Origin: UBA7672 sp964529555
GTDB lineage: Bacteria; Pseudomonadota; Alphaproteobacteria; Caulobacterales; Hyphomonadaceae
Length of the DNA: 51,732 nucleotides
Assembly (NCBI GenBank): GCA_964529555.1
Contig: CAZGWV010000011.1
Span: forward strand, 1-51,732
Reading direction: 5' to 3'
Part shown: positions 1-8,712 of the stretch, piece by piece
Numbering within the stretch: the stretch's first letter is position 1
Layout: each line of letters opens with the position of its first letter
The notes under the pieces: model-generated
What the model was told of the DNA's origin: nothing
The model's database searches: none
What the model saw: only the letters and a program-made list of their open reading frames with translations
Position numbers and translations under genes: made by a program

Positions 1-564
1 AGCTTAGCTGTTCAGAGATCGTGGTCCAGCCGCAGCGACCCCGACGCAGACCCGATGGAAGCCTTGAGCTTAGCTGTTCAGAGATCGTGGTCCAGCCGCA
101 GCTCGGCGAACAGGCGGCCATAGGCGCCCGAGAGCTTAGCTGTTCAGAGATCGTGGTCCAGCCGCAGCTGCGTCCCGTCCGGTTCGCGGCCGCGTTCGAG
201 CTTAGCTGTTCAGAGATCGTGGTCCAGCCGCAGCTCGGCGCTCTTGTTGGCGCCGCTCTATTCAAGCTTAGCTGTTCAGAGATCGTGGTCCAGCCGCAGC
301 AAGTCGGCTTCTGATTGCGAACTGTAATGGAGCTTAGCTGTTCAGAGATCGTGGTCCAGCCGCAGCATCAGCAAGAGGAATACCATGACTCAGGAAAGCT
401 TAGCTGTTCAGAGATCGTGGTCCAGCCGCAGCGCTCACCGGCTTGGGCACGAGCGAGACGACAGCTTAGCTGTTCAGAGATCGTGGTCCAGCCGCAGCCG
501 TTGCGCGGTACTGCGCGGCGGGGCTTTCAGCTTAGCTGTTCAGAGATCGTGGTCCAGCCGCAGC
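1..564 (-). CRISPR. CRISPR array, nine identical 36-bp repeats, type II-C-like
   Basis: Nine exact copies of a 36-bp repeat start at 1, 67, 133, 199, 265, 331, 397, 463 and 529. Every spacer between them is 30 bp, and all differ. On the minus strand the repeat begins GCTGCGGCTGGACC and ends CAGCTAAGCT, which resembles alphaproteobacterial type II-C repeats (GCTGCGG..., ...GCTAC/A.CT). By that analogy the crRNAs read leftwards. Repeat length 36 and spacer length 30 also fit type II. The window opens exactly on a repeat, so the array and any cas9/cas1/cas2 genes continue off the left edge. Bases 565-594 could be a tenth spacer, but what follows is not a clear repeat. No cas gene or tracrRNA is visible here. 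The two small ORFs that can be read through the array are artefacts of the repeat. Confidence 0.97.
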
Positions 565-709
565 CCGCTGCGCGCGTTCGGCACCGCCGCCAAGAACCGC
601 GTTCAGCTATCCTGGCGGTCCCGAAGTGAGATGTGTCGGGGATTTCGAAGCGGGGTTTTCATCGGGCGTTCACGATTTGCTGAAAGCATGCCTCGATTGA
701 GGATTTGCC

Positions 710-1099
710 ATGCGCTTCATGTCCGTATCCGCGTCTCTTGCCTTTGCGGCTGCGCTGGCGACGGGCGCGGCGCATGCGCAGGACTCCGGTTCCTTTTCCA
801 TCCAGGTGAACATTCCCCCCCTGGGCGCGGCGATGGCCGCACAAGATGCCGGCGCGGTTGGAAGCTGGACTGTGACCTCGCCCGCTGGCGGGTTGATGAT
901 CGGCGCGGACGCCGATCACGAGCGGCTGATCATCTATCGCGCGGATACGAACCGCTTCGATCTGGTGACGTTCGACGGGCGCTCCTTGCCGGTGGAGCGG
1001 CGCACGGAGAGCCGTGGTCTGACCGCGCTGGAATTCGACAGGACAATGCTAGGTGCGAATGGCGAGAGCCGCGTTGGCCTCGTGATCGTCGGTCTCTGA
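710..1099 (+). CDS. small secreted protein next to the fimbrial operon
   Basis: This 129-residue protein starts at an ATG with GAGG seven bases upstream. It has a clear Sec signal peptide: a hydrophobic stretch SASLAFAAALATGAAHAQ ending in an AHA-QD type cleavage site. The mature part of about 105 residues is rich in small residues and predicted beta strands, with no cysteine, and begins SGSFSIQVNIPPLG. I do not recognise the family. It faces the usher gene tail to tail, and the two coding regions overlap by 51 bases, so one 3' end may be mis-set. The location suggests a periplasmic or surface accessory of the fimbria, but its opposite orientation means separate transcription. It is the first gene right of the CRISPR array. 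Confidence 0.7.
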   Translation: MRFMSVSASLAFAAALATGAAHAQDSGSFSIQVNIPPLGAAMAAQDAGAVGSWTVTSPAGGLMIGADADHERLIIYRADTNRFDLVTFDGRSLPVERRTESRGLTALEFDRTMLGANGESRVGLVIVGL

Positions 1100-3916
1100 G
1101 CGCGCACGCGCGATCAGCCTGCCGACGATACCCAGCCCCGCAATATTGTCGGCCGCCTGTTCGCGGCTGGCCTGCTTCTCGTACTCGGCTTGCGCGCTGG
1201 CGATCATGCGGCCAAGCACGCCGAGAATCGTCGCCCCCGTCCTGGTTGTTTCAGCTCCCACCGGGTCCGCCTTCGCCGGCTCGATGCTCGCGATTGGTAC
1301 GGCGCGCGATTCGGCGTCTGCGGGTTCTTCGGATTCCGTGTTGATCGCCACCGCTGGCGCGCGTTGCGCCGGGCAGACAAGCTGTCCCAGATTTACCACG
1401 GCGCGCCGTGAATTGGACTTCGCATCCGGCAGGACAGCGAGGTCCTGGCATCGCGTGTTGTCGCGTTCGCGCAGGGAAAGCGTGGAGCCGATCGGCGCGG
1501 TGAGGGCGAAATAGCCGCCTTCTCCGGTGAGGGCGACATCGTTGCCGGCGGCGACGATGGCGCCCTCGACTGGCTGGCCATCTTCATCGACCAGGCGGCC
1601 ATAGGCCGTGACAACGCGAATGGCCTGCCATTTCAGCGAAACCACATTGCCCGGATAGAGCGGGGTGACACGCGGCGTCAGGTCGATGTCGAAGGGCGGC
1701 GCCGCGTCGGGCGACAGCGCGATCTTCGGCTGCGTGAAGGACTGCAGCGAGATCGCCGCGCTTTCGCCCACGCGCAGGCGCTCTCCGGGGAGGCCGTCGA
1801 TCACCACCTGGAAGCGCCCGTCATGCGCGCCACGCGATTTTTCCTCGTCGATCTTCACCAGCACAGCGGCGTCGCCATAGCCGCTGCGGCCCAGGTGCAG
1901 CGCTCCATCGCCATAGACGAAGCCGGTGCGCAGGTTGCCGGTGAGGTAGGCGTCGGTAGGCGTCGAGTCCTGCGTGTCGCGTGCGCCGACCGTGATGTCG
2001 GCCTCGCCGAGGTGCGACATGGCCTGGAGCGAGGCCTGCGCTTCCAGCCGCCCCTCGCTGACGCCCGCGAGGCCGGACGCCATGACCTGGGCATCGTCGA
2101 ATCCGAGGTCGCGCGAATAGCCGACCTGGGCAACGGGAAACAGACCGGAACGCTGAATTCCGCCGGAACTGCCGCGATCGATATTTTCCAGGCCCACGGC
2201 TGCGCTGCGGGCGCTTCGCGAATCGATCCGTTCCATCAGCGTGAAACGGAAGCCGACGCGCGTATCCATGTCGGAGGTCGACGCCTCGAACCGGAAGACG
2301 CCGGAGCCCAGCCAGGGAATTGAGGCGGGCTGCGTATAGGATAGGCCGACATAGTGGCGGTTCGAGAGATCCTCGTACGCGCCATACGTTGTGCGCAGAC
2401 CGAGGAAGCCCTCCCAGAACGGTGCTTGCACGCTGGCCGAGATGCTTTGTTCGTCGCGCATGAAGGGGCGGTATTTCGTCAGCCCTGAACTGAGCAGGGT
2501 GGGCTGGGGCGAGGCTTCCACCACACGCGCATCCAGCGTGGTGGTGATCTCGCCGAACTGCATCGTAGCGCCGGCGACGGCGCCGTACTGTCCATCCGGT
2601 CCGCTGGCGACGCTGAGAAAGCCCCGGCTATTGCCATAGTATCCCTGGAGCGATGCCTCGGGATAGATTTCGCCGTCGATGGAGGTAACGCTGATGCCCG
2701 CGGCAAGGCCCGGTGCGATGCGATAGCCGGCGCTTGCCGACAGCACCAGTTCGTCGGTGCTTTCGGGCAGGAAGGCTTCTCTCTCTTCCTCGCCGCTCGC
2801 GAGGGCGGAGTAGGTATCGGTCATGCGCACGCCAGCCGAAAGGCCATAGACCAGCTTGCCCTCGGGCGGCAGGTCGGCGGCGCGGGTGAAAGTGCGTACC
2901 TCGTCGAGAATGACGCCGCTGGCGTCGCGTACGACAACGCGGACCGGATAGCTGCCTTCGGGAAGCCGGCTGGTGTCGAGAAACTGGAGACCGCCCGGAT
3001 ACTGCGCCGACGATATAAGGATGCCATCGCGGTAGATCTCCACGCGGGCCGGGCGGGGCAGCACGATTTCGAGGGCTGTGGCGGACGTGCGGTTCTGGTC
3101 CAGCGTCTCGCCGTGGAAGGAGGAAAGCCTGACGCCGGCCACCCGCATGGTGGTGGCGGACATGGTGGCTTCCGAGTTGAACAGGCCGGCGGCCCAGCGT
3201 TGTTCGTTCTCGAAGTGCTGAACGTAGGCCTCGTCGACCTGAAAGCCGCGGGATGTGTCGCCATAGATCCGGCTGGCGAGGGACGTGCGGCCTACGCTGG
3301 CCAGCGTGGTGAATTCCACGCCGGCGCGGAAATTGTCCGAGCCGTTATTGTTGGCGGACACCGATGCGCCGATACCTTGAATGACCGAAACGCCGGAGAC
3401 CGGCGGCTGGATGCGCATCGGGCCTTGCCCGGCAAGCAACAGCTCGCGTGACAGGAAAATATCGACGCGGAAACGGTCCGGGTCGACGATTACGCCTGAA
3501 ATGCCGTTGAGCAGAACACCGCAGTCGATGGTCTCGCCAGGGGGGCATCTTACTTCCTCGTGTGAAGGCAGCGTCTCGCGCAGGAACGAGGATGTCTTGA
3601 AGACGTCGACGCCTGGAAGCTGCTGGGCCAGCACATCGGGCGCGCGGAAGATGAATTTGCCGTCCATGAGTCGGCCGGGCGCCGCCGCGACGCGGATGCC
3701 CTGGAAATAGACATCGAAGATCGTCTCGACGGAGCTGTCGATATCCTCAAAACCCTCTGGCACGGCCCTGCGAGGATTGGGCTCGGGAGAGGGGTTCTGC
3801 TCAGTGGCTTGTGCGGAAGCGTCTCCGCCGCCCAAGGCGACCACGATGCCGGTCGCCAGCGCGAGGCTGGCAGGCGCCGAAATCTTTCCTCCGCGACGGC
3901 TCCTCTTGCCACTCAC
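1049..3916 (-). CDS. outer-membrane fimbrial usher, CfaC/TcfC type
   Basis: This 955-residue protein is an outer-membrane usher that would thread pilin subunits from the periplasmic chaperone to the surface. It starts at a GTG, 25 bases after the preceding pilin gene. A signal peptide covers about residues 12-36, ending ASAQA. The N-terminal region (VYFQGIRV...PGRLMDG), the barrel with many Gly/aromatic strands, and the VEIYRDGILISS plug-like segment fit the alternate (alpha, CS1/CFA/I) chaperone-usher family rather than classical PapC. Near the C-terminus a carboxypeptidase-regulatory-like domain (YGRLVDEDGQPVEGA) is followed by an unusual tail of about 120 residues. This tail holds two similar amphipathic segments, LGRMIASAQAE and VGRLIARARSE. 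The tail makes the protein longer than family members I know, which are about 870 residues. It is the last gene of the chaperone-pilin-pilin-usher series. Confidence 0.85.
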   Translation of the reverse strand: MSGKRSRRGGKISAPASLALATGIVVALGGGDASAQATEQNPSPEPNPRRAVPEGFEDIDSSVETIFDVYFQGIRVAAAPGRLMDGKFIFRAPDVLAQQLPGVDVFKTSSFLRETLPSHEEVRCPPGETIDCGVLLNGISGVIVDPDRFRVDIFLSRELLLAGQGPMRIQPPVSGVSVIQGIGASVSANNNGSDNFRAGVEFTTLASVGRTSLASRIYGDTSRGFQVDEAYVQHFENEQRWAAGLFNSEATMSATTMRVAGVRLSSFHGETLDQNRTSATALEIVLPRPARVEIYRDGILISSAQYPGGLQFLDTSRLPEGSYPVRVVVRDASGVILDEVRTFTRAADLPPEGKLVYGLSAGVRMTDTYSALASGEEEREAFLPESTDELVLSASAGYRIAPGLAAGISVTSIDGEIYPEASLQGYYGNSRGFLSVASGPDGQYGAVAGATMQFGEITTTLDARVVEASPQPTLLSSGLTKYRPFMRDEQSISASVQAPFWEGFLGLRTTYGAYEDLSNRHYVGLSYTQPASIPWLGSGVFRFEASTSDMDTRVGFRFTLMERIDSRSARSAAVGLENIDRGSSGGIQRSGLFPVAQVGYSRDLGFDDAQVMASGLAGVSEGRLEAQASLQAMSHLGEADITVGARDTQDSTPTDAYLTGNLRTGFVYGDGALHLGRSGYGDAAVLVKIDEEKSRGAHDGRFQVVIDGLPGERLRVGESAAISLQSFTQPKIALSPDAAPPFDIDLTPRVTPLYPGNVVSLKWQAIRVVTAYGRLVDEDGQPVEGAIVAAGNDVALTGEGGYFALTAPIGSTLSLRERDNTRCQDLAVLPDAKSNSRRAVVNLGQLVCPAQRAPAVAINTESEEPADAESRAVPIASIEPAKADPVGAETTRTGATILGVLGRMIASAQAEYEKQASREQAADNIAGLGIVGRLIARARSETDDHEANAALAIRT

Positions 3917-3940
3917 CCACGAACACCTTGCGTGAACCGA

Positions 3941-4399
3941 TCAAACGGGCTCGACGGAGAGACTGACATGATCCGCATAAGAGCCGGCGTTTGCCGACAG
4001 GGCGTCAGCCTGTTCCAGCGACAGGACGATGCGGACATTCGGGCCGAGTGTGCAGCTTCGGTCAGGCGACACGTTTCCATGAAAGCGGACGACGGGAATG
4101 CGGGCCGAGAGCACGGCGTGCTGCGTATCGCTTTCCGTCTCGAAGCGTACACTATAGCTGATCGGTTTGACGCCGGCGAGGCCCTGACCAGTCGTGCTGT
4201 TGACGGTGAGGGCGTAGCGGCCGGTCGTGCTGCTGACGCAGAAAGCCACGCTGCCGCGACCGGGGCCGGAACCGCGCCATTGCAGCTGTGTTTGCGCCAT
4301 GGGCTGGATGACAAGATTGGCCGAAGGTTGCGTTGGCGCCTGCGCCGCCGCCGTGGAGCAGAGGACGGCCGCAATGCAAACTGGTATTGCACTTTTCAC
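3941..4399 (-). CDS. minor pilin, spore-coat-U-like secreted subunit
   Basis: This is a secreted subunit of about 152 residues. I place the start at a GTG (4397-4399) because AAGGA lies six bases upstream and the signal peptide VKSAIPVCIAAVLCSTAAAQA follows at once. An upstream ATG at 4477 would add a basic, histidine-rich stretch in front of the signal peptide and is unlikely. The mature domain has paired cysteines (SVAFCVSSTTGRY and DRSCTLG) and ends in SANAGSYADHVSLSVEP. That ending parallels the end of the upstream pilin (AANAGSYTGVVQVIASAL), so the two genes look like diverged paralogues of the SCPU/CsuA fold. It lies between the major pilin and the usher, so it is likely a minor or tip subunit. 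The role is inferred. Confidence 0.72.
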   Translation of the reverse strand: MKSAIPVCIAAVLCSTAAAQAPTQPSANLVIQPMAQTQLQWRGSGPGRGSVAFCVSSTTGRYALTVNSTTGQGLAGVKPISYSVRFETESDTQHAVLSARIPVVRFHGNVSPDRSCTLGPNVRIVLSLEQADALSANAGSYADHVSLSVEPV

Positions 4400-4490
4400 G
4401 ACAAGTCCTTTCCTCAATCCGTGGAAACGATGGCGGTGGAAGTGATGGGAGCGAACCAGCCGCTCCCATCTTTTCACCGATTTTCACCAG

Positions 4491-5054
4491 TTACAGAGCG
4501 CTCGCGATCACCTGCACAACGCCGGTGTAGCTGCCAGCGTTCGCAGCCAGGATGTCGGCGCGACGGATCGCGACGATAATCTGGGTGTTCTCGCCGGTGT
4601 CGGAGCAATCGCCGGTGTTCGGGCGAGCCGAGTGACGCGCGGCCGAGCTGAACGTGAACAGGTCGCCATTGCCGAGCTGACGCTCGGTGACGCCGTCCCG
4701 GCTGTTGACGAAGAACGGCAGTGTGCCGTTCGGGCCCGTCAGCAGCCAAGCGTTGCCCGCGCCGGGCGTTCCACCGTTGACCGACAGCTTGTACGTGCCT
4801 GCGCTCGAGACGTTCGAGTACACGCAGTAGTCGAAGCGGTCATTTATGTTCGGGTTGGAGCCGTTCAGGAAGGCGGCGCCAATGTTGAACGTAAGGTTGT
4901 CGAGGCGCGACACGCGAACGACGGGGTCGAGAGTCGCGTTCACGCTGAACGAACCCGTCGACGTCGACCCGAAGGTCCCGTCAGTCGGTTGTGCGTGGGC
5001 GACGCCCACGCTGAGAACCGCCAAAGCAGCCCCCACCACCAGTTTCTTTAGCAT
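4491..5054 (-). CDS. major fimbrial subunit, spore-coat-U-like
   Basis: This 187-residue protein has a signal peptide MLKKLVVGAALAVLSVGVAHA. The mature domain is rich in Ser, Thr, Asn and Gly with the beta-sandwich pattern of SCPU/CS1-type pilins. Features include SFSVNATLDPVVRVSRLDNLTFNIG near the start, cysteines in DYCVYSN and GDCSDTG, and the closing NAGSYTGVVQV strand. The ATG is preceded by GGAG at good spacing. Between it and the upstream chaperone gene lie 270 bases holding a promoter-like element and a perfect palindrome. This suggests separate, high-level expression, as expected for the most abundant subunit. The major-subunit assignment rests on gene order and leader features, not on direct evidence. 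Confidence 0.8.
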   Translation of the reverse strand: MLKKLVVGAALAVLSVGVAHAQPTDGTFGSTSTGSFSVNATLDPVVRVSRLDNLTFNIGAAFLNGSNPNINDRFDYCVYSNVSSAGTYKLSVNGGTPGAGNAWLLTGPNGTLPFFVNSRDGVTERQLGNGDLFTFSSAARHSARPNTGDCSDTGENTQIIVAIRRADILAANAGSYTGVVQVIASAL

Positions 5055-5079
5055 CTAGTTTCTCCAAGTTGCACCTTGA

Positions 5080-5099
5080 CCCGCCGCATATGCGGCGGG
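5080..5099. promoter_or_regulatory. 20-bp perfect palindrome in pilin leader
   Basis: CCCGCCGCATATGCGGCGGG is a perfect inverted repeat 26 bases upstream of the pilin ATG. In the leftward transcript it would form a very stable hairpin just before the ribosome-binding site region. No T-run follows on the minus strand, so it is more likely an mRNA-stabilising or translational element than a terminator. In the intergenic stretch 5055-5324 I see only this and the promoter-like element beside it. Confidence 0.6.
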
Positions 5100-5106
5100 C
5101 GCGGTA

Positions 5107-5136
5107 ACGTTAAGAAAAAGCTAACCGGCAAGTCAA
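5107..5136 (-). promoter_or_regulatory. possible promoter for the pilin gene
   Basis: On the minus strand TTGACT (5131-5136) is followed after 18 bases by TAACGT (5107-5112), a sigma-70-like spacing. It lies directly upstream of the palindrome and the pilin gene. The -10 is a poor match, so this is a candidate only. Confidence 0.35.
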
Positions 5137-5324
5137 TCTTAAATATAGCCAAGCATAGAAGCCGGCCGCCCAAGAACAGTTCTTCTGAAATGCAAATAGA
5201 GTTCTCGCCCGCGCAGCTTCACCGCGCGGGTTGGATCCTACATTTACTGGAGCCCCTGCCCAAGCTCCCCTACCCAGTCGACGCATGCCCAAATCTCTCG
5301 ATCAGGACTGCTTCTTAGCACTCT

Positions 5325-6041
5325 TCAGTATGTCACGACGTCGCTTTCACCCTTGGCGAGAACGCGACGGCGATATTCCACTTTCGGGTTCACGATATCG
5401 GTTTCGATCAGCAGTTCGCCGCCAGCGTAGAGGCGGGCGTCGCTGATCGGCGCACATTTGCTTCCATCGGACGTGCAGGCTTTGCCGTCGGTAAGCAGTG
5501 CGCTGGTGTTGCCGGTATTGACCAGCAGTGTGCGGCCCTCGACCGATTTCTTTGCGATCTGCGCCTGGGGGTCGGCAGGGCGCGCGACGATCAGGATATC
5601 GTAACCGACCAGCACCTTGATATTCACCCCGGTCTCGCCGGCCGAAACCTCCGGCGCATCGACATCGGAAACTTGCGGCGACACGCGAAGGCGATAGACG
5701 CGGTCGTGCTGCGGCGGATCGGCGATGCTGACAATGCGTACGGCGCGGGTGGCGCCGGGTTCGAGGATGAGACGCGAAGGGGAGATCAGCAGACCCAGGT
5801 CTTCCGGGTTCGCAATTATCTCACGCTTTTCATCGGCCGTACCGGCATTGAAGATTTCAGACGGGGTGAGCGTGATATAGTAGCGTTCGTCGCTCTCGTT
5901 TGCGAGCACGATGTCCTCTCGCCCCACCCCGTCGCTTGCGAGATCAACCCAGAGGCGATCAACCACAAGCTGTGCGGAGCCATGCGGAGCGAAGGCCAGC
6001 GCTGACCACAGAAGGGCCAAAAACGCACAACGTGAACCCAC
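5325..6041 (-). CDS. periplasmic fimbrial chaperone
   Basis: This 238-residue protein is a PapD-like periplasmic chaperone that would cap pilin subunits and deliver them to the usher. I start it at a GTG (6039-6041) with GGGGGAG just upstream. The signal peptide (GSRCAFLALLWSALAFAPHGSAQ) follows immediately; an upstream ATG at 6116 would bury it. The N-terminal immunoglobulin-like domain carries VDRLWVDLASDGVGREDIVLANESDERYY. The segment LILEPGATRAVRIVSIADPPQHDRVYRLRVSP has the chaperone signature in which a long strand donates residues to the pilin. The second domain includes LLVNTGNTSALLTDG. It is the first gene of the leftward fimbrial series, with the pilins and usher downstream. Sequence character fits the alternate CS1-type clade. 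Confidence 0.85.
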   Translation of the reverse strand: MGSRCAFLALLWSALAFAPHGSAQLVVDRLWVDLASDGVGREDIVLANESDERYYITLTPSEIFNAGTADEKREIIANPEDLGLLISPSRLILEPGATRAVRIVSIADPPQHDRVYRLRVSPQVSDVDAPEVSAGETGVNIKVLVGYDILIVARPADPQAQIAKKSVEGRTLLVNTGNTSALLTDGKACTSDGSKCAPISDARLYAGGELLIETDIVNPKVEYRRRVLAKGESDVVTY

Positions 6042-6275
6042 GTCTCTCCCCCAAAGACTAAACGCTACGCAATATACGAGGTCTCTTCTGAGGCGCGGCG
6101 CCGGGAATGTCAACAAAGTGACTGTGCCGCGTCTGAAAACAACTCAGTAGGCTGATGAACGAGACGCTGCGTCAGCCTGGCGCGGCAATGACCTGTCTCC
6201 CCCTTTCTGAGTTTCCAGATCGATGCTGACCGGCCTTCGCCAAGGCCAAGACTATCGGCCTTCTGCGACACCCCA

Positions 6276-6347
6276 ATGACGCGAATCCCGTACAGGCGCC
6301 GCCGCTTCCCGGCCGCCGTCATTCAGCATACGGTCCGGCTCCATTGA
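6276..6347 (+). pseudogene. 5' fragment of IS6-like transposase, downstream of norB
   Basis: From the ATG at 6276 the reading is MTRIPYRRRRFPAAVIQHTVRLH and then stop. This is the start of an IS6-family transposase of the kind seen more fully at 8878 and 47107. Only about 23 codons remain before the 3' end of the nitric oxide reductase gene. The bases just upstream also resemble those in front of the other copies (ACTATCGGCC and CCCCAATGACG). The rest of 6042-6366 shows no gene. Confidence 0.7.
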
Positions 6348-6366
6348 CTATGGAGCCTCGTCCTTT

Positions 6367-8652
6367 TCACCTTGCGGCCTTTGAGCGCCTGGCGACGAAC
6401 GCTTTGACGAAGAAAAGCGCGAACGCTCCCACGCCCACGGCGAACACGATGTCGCCTGGAACGCGCGCCCAGACCAGGAACTCCATCATCGGGTGATGCA
6501 TCAGTTCCGCCGAGCGCGCGGCGGCGTAGTGATCGTTGAAGGCAATGTAGGTCTGCCACAGACCCTGCGGCAGCAACGACAGGAACGTCATCATGAAAAG
6601 GCCGATGTTCAGGCACCAGAAGGAAATCGAAAGCAGCTTCTCGTCCCATATCTTCGGATTGGTGAGCCCGCGCATGCAGTAAAGGACAAGCCCCAGCCCC
6701 AGCATCCCATAGACGCCAAAGAGGGCGGCGTGGCCGTGCGTGGCCGTGGTGTTGAGCCCTTGCATGTAATAGAGGGCGAGCGGCGGGTTGATGAGGAACC
6801 CCAGCAGCCCCGCGCCGACGAGGTTCCAGATCAGCACCGCCGCGAAGAAGCGGAACGGCCAGCGATAGGCGTGCTCCCAGGGCTGGCGCCCCTCCAGCTT
6901 GGAGCGGTTGTAGGCCTCGAAGCCCACGACCGCGAGCGGTACGACCTCCAGCGCCGAGAACACCGCCCCCAGCGCCAGCACCGAGATCGGCGTGCCGCTC
7001 CAATAGAGGTGATGGAAGGTGCCGAGCACGCCGCCGCTGAGAAAGATGATCGTGGCCAGCAGCACGGCTGTGGTTGCGACGGAGGCGCGTACCAGCCCCA
7101 TCCGCACCAGAAGCGCCGAGACGATCGCGGTGGCGAATACCTCGAACACGCCTTCGACCCACAGATGCACGACCCACCAGCGCCAATACTCCATGATGGC
7201 GATGTGCGTTTTTTCGCCCCACATCAGGCCCGCGCCGAACAGAAGCCCGATCGACACGGCCGAAATGGCGACAAGAAAGACGAGCGAGGAGCCGCCTCTT
7301 TCGCGCAGCTTCGGCCACAGCGCGCGCAGCACGAGAAACACCCAGAGCAGAAGCCCGATGAACAGGTAGATCTGCCAGAAGCGACCGATGTCGGTGTATT
7401 CGTAGCCCTGGTGGCCGAACCAGAAATTGGCGGTGAGATTCTGGATGAAGCCGTTGACCGCCGCCCATTGGCCCGCGAAGGCGCCGATAACGATGACAAG
7501 GAGACTGACGAACAGGAAGTTCACGCCCAGCGACTGGAATTTCGGCTCATGGCCGGAGATCAGCGGCGCGACATAGAGCCCGGTGGCGAGCCAGGCGACG
7601 GCGATCCATAGCACGGCCAGTTGGGTGTGCCAGGTGCGCGTCACGGCATAGGGCAGGGTGTCGGTAAAGGGCAGGCCGTAGAGTCCCTGCCCCTCTACCT
7701 GATAGTGCGCGGTCACGATGCCGAGCAGAATTTGTGCGCCAAACAGCGCGATCACCGCCCAGAAATATTTGGCGGTGGCCTTCATGGATTTGGTCAGCTT
7801 GACGTTGTCCATGAAGTCGAGCTTGGCGAAACCTTCTTCGGGCTCGCTGTCGGCCCGCCACACATCGAACTCCTTGGCGTAGTACCAGACGAGAGCCCCG
7901 ATCCCGGCCAACAGCACGAAAATGGAAATGATCGACCACATGAACACCGGCGCGGTGGGCGTGTTGCCGACCAGCGGCTCGTGTGGCCAGTTCGAGGTAT
8001 AGGTGATGTCCTCGTTCGGGCGGTTCGTGGTCGTGGCCCATGCGGTCCAGAAATAGAAAGCGTTGAGCGCGTGCACGTCCTCATCGCTGAGTCGCGTGTG
8101 GATCGGGAAGGCATACTGTTCCCGCAAGTGAAGCGCTTCTTCGGTAAGACCCTGGTAGAGATCGCGGTAGTGCTCACCTACAAGCGCGATTGCGCGTGCG
8201 CGCGCATCCGTCACTGTGATCGCGCCGGTTTGCGGATCATAGGTGTTGCGCCGCATGTCCAACCGCAGCGTCACACGCGCGAATTCCTGGTTGCGCTCGC
8301 TCAGCCGATCGAACGGAGCGCCTTCCTCGCTTTGGGCGATGACGTCGAGATAGGCGAGCGCTTCGCGCCGTAGCCAGTCGGCGCTCCAATCGGGGGCAAG
8401 ATAACCGCCATGACCCCAGATCGACCCCTGTTGCATGCCGCCCATGGCCTGCCACACGCCCTGGCCGCGCTCGACGTCACCGCGCGTAAACAGCGTCTCT
8501 CCGCTTTCCGTGACCACCGTTTCGGGGATGGGCGGAGCGGCGCGATAAATCTCCTGACCGAAATAGAGCAGCGTCGCAAACATTACGACCATGCTGAGGG
8601 TGAGTATGACCCAGAGCCGACGAATCGAGAACACTTGCGCGTAGGTGGCCAT
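6367..8652 (-). CDS. norB: quinol-dependent nitric oxide reductase (qNor)
   Basis: This 761-residue membrane enzyme reduces two NO to N2O, taking electrons directly from quinol. Its length and its long N-terminal extension before the haem-copper-oxidase core are those of single-subunit qNor (NorZ), not of the cytochrome-c type NorB. The N-terminal helix is followed by a periplasmic domain containing RGDVERGQGVWQAMGG and WGHGGYLAPDWSADWL. The catalytic core has HLWVEGVFE at residues 496-504, with the conserved glutamate near the binuclear centre. The pair of histidines in FHHLYWSGTP follows, and many further transmembrane segments are evident. GGAG precedes the ATG by nine bases. No norC or other denitrification gene lies nearby, so detoxification is likely. 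It is bracketed by IS6-like remnants, which suggests acquisition by transfer. Confidence 0.95.
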   Translation of the reverse strand: MATYAQVFSIRRLWVILTLSMVVMFATLLYFGQEIYRAAPPIPETVVTESGETLFTRGDVERGQGVWQAMGGMQQGSIWGHGGYLAPDWSADWLRREALAYLDVIAQSEEGAPFDRLSERNQEFARVTLRLDMRRNTYDPQTGAITVTDARARAIALVGEHYRDLYQGLTEEALHLREQYAFPIHTRLSDEDVHALNAFYFWTAWATTTNRPNEDITYTSNWPHEPLVGNTPTAPVFMWSIISIFVLLAGIGALVWYYAKEFDVWRADSEPEEGFAKLDFMDNVKLTKSMKATAKYFWAVIALFGAQILLGIVTAHYQVEGQGLYGLPFTDTLPYAVTRTWHTQLAVLWIAVAWLATGLYVAPLISGHEPKFQSLGVNFLFVSLLVIVIGAFAGQWAAVNGFIQNLTANFWFGHQGYEYTDIGRFWQIYLFIGLLLWVFLVLRALWPKLRERGGSSLVFLVAISAVSIGLLFGAGLMWGEKTHIAIMEYWRWWVVHLWVEGVFEVFATAIVSALLVRMGLVRASVATTAVLLATIIFLSGGVLGTFHHLYWSGTPISVLALGAVFSALEVVPLAVVGFEAYNRSKLEGRQPWEHAYRWPFRFFAAVLIWNLVGAGLLGFLINPPLALYYMQGLNTTATHGHAALFGVYGMLGLGLVLYCMRGLTNPKIWDEKLLSISFWCLNIGLFMMTFLSLLPQGLWQTYIAFNDHYAAARSAELMHHPMMEFLVWARVPGDIVFAVGVGAFALFFVKAFVARRSKAAR

Positions 8653-8712
8653 GGACTGCGCTCCGAAGTTAGGTCCGGTTATGACATTTCAAGTGTGGTC
8701 ACAGAAACGGCG

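Noticed and set aside
103..132. Spacer 103-132 shares CAGGCGGCCATAGGC with 1592-1606 in the usher gene, a possible self-target.
   Set aside because: Only 15 of 30 bases match, the flanks differ, and the words are typical of GC-rich coding sequence for a YGRL motif. A real self-target would need near-full identity.
21..629. Two open frames of 97 and 104 codons across the repeats.
   Set aside because: They arise only because the repeat has no stop in that frame; the repeated LSCSEIVVQPQ peptide is an artefact of the array.
592..630. Possible tenth, degenerate repeat after 594 (GTTCAG, ATC, TGG, GGTCC shared).
   Set aside because: The shared words are out of register with the 66-bp period and need an insertion; fewer than half the positions match.
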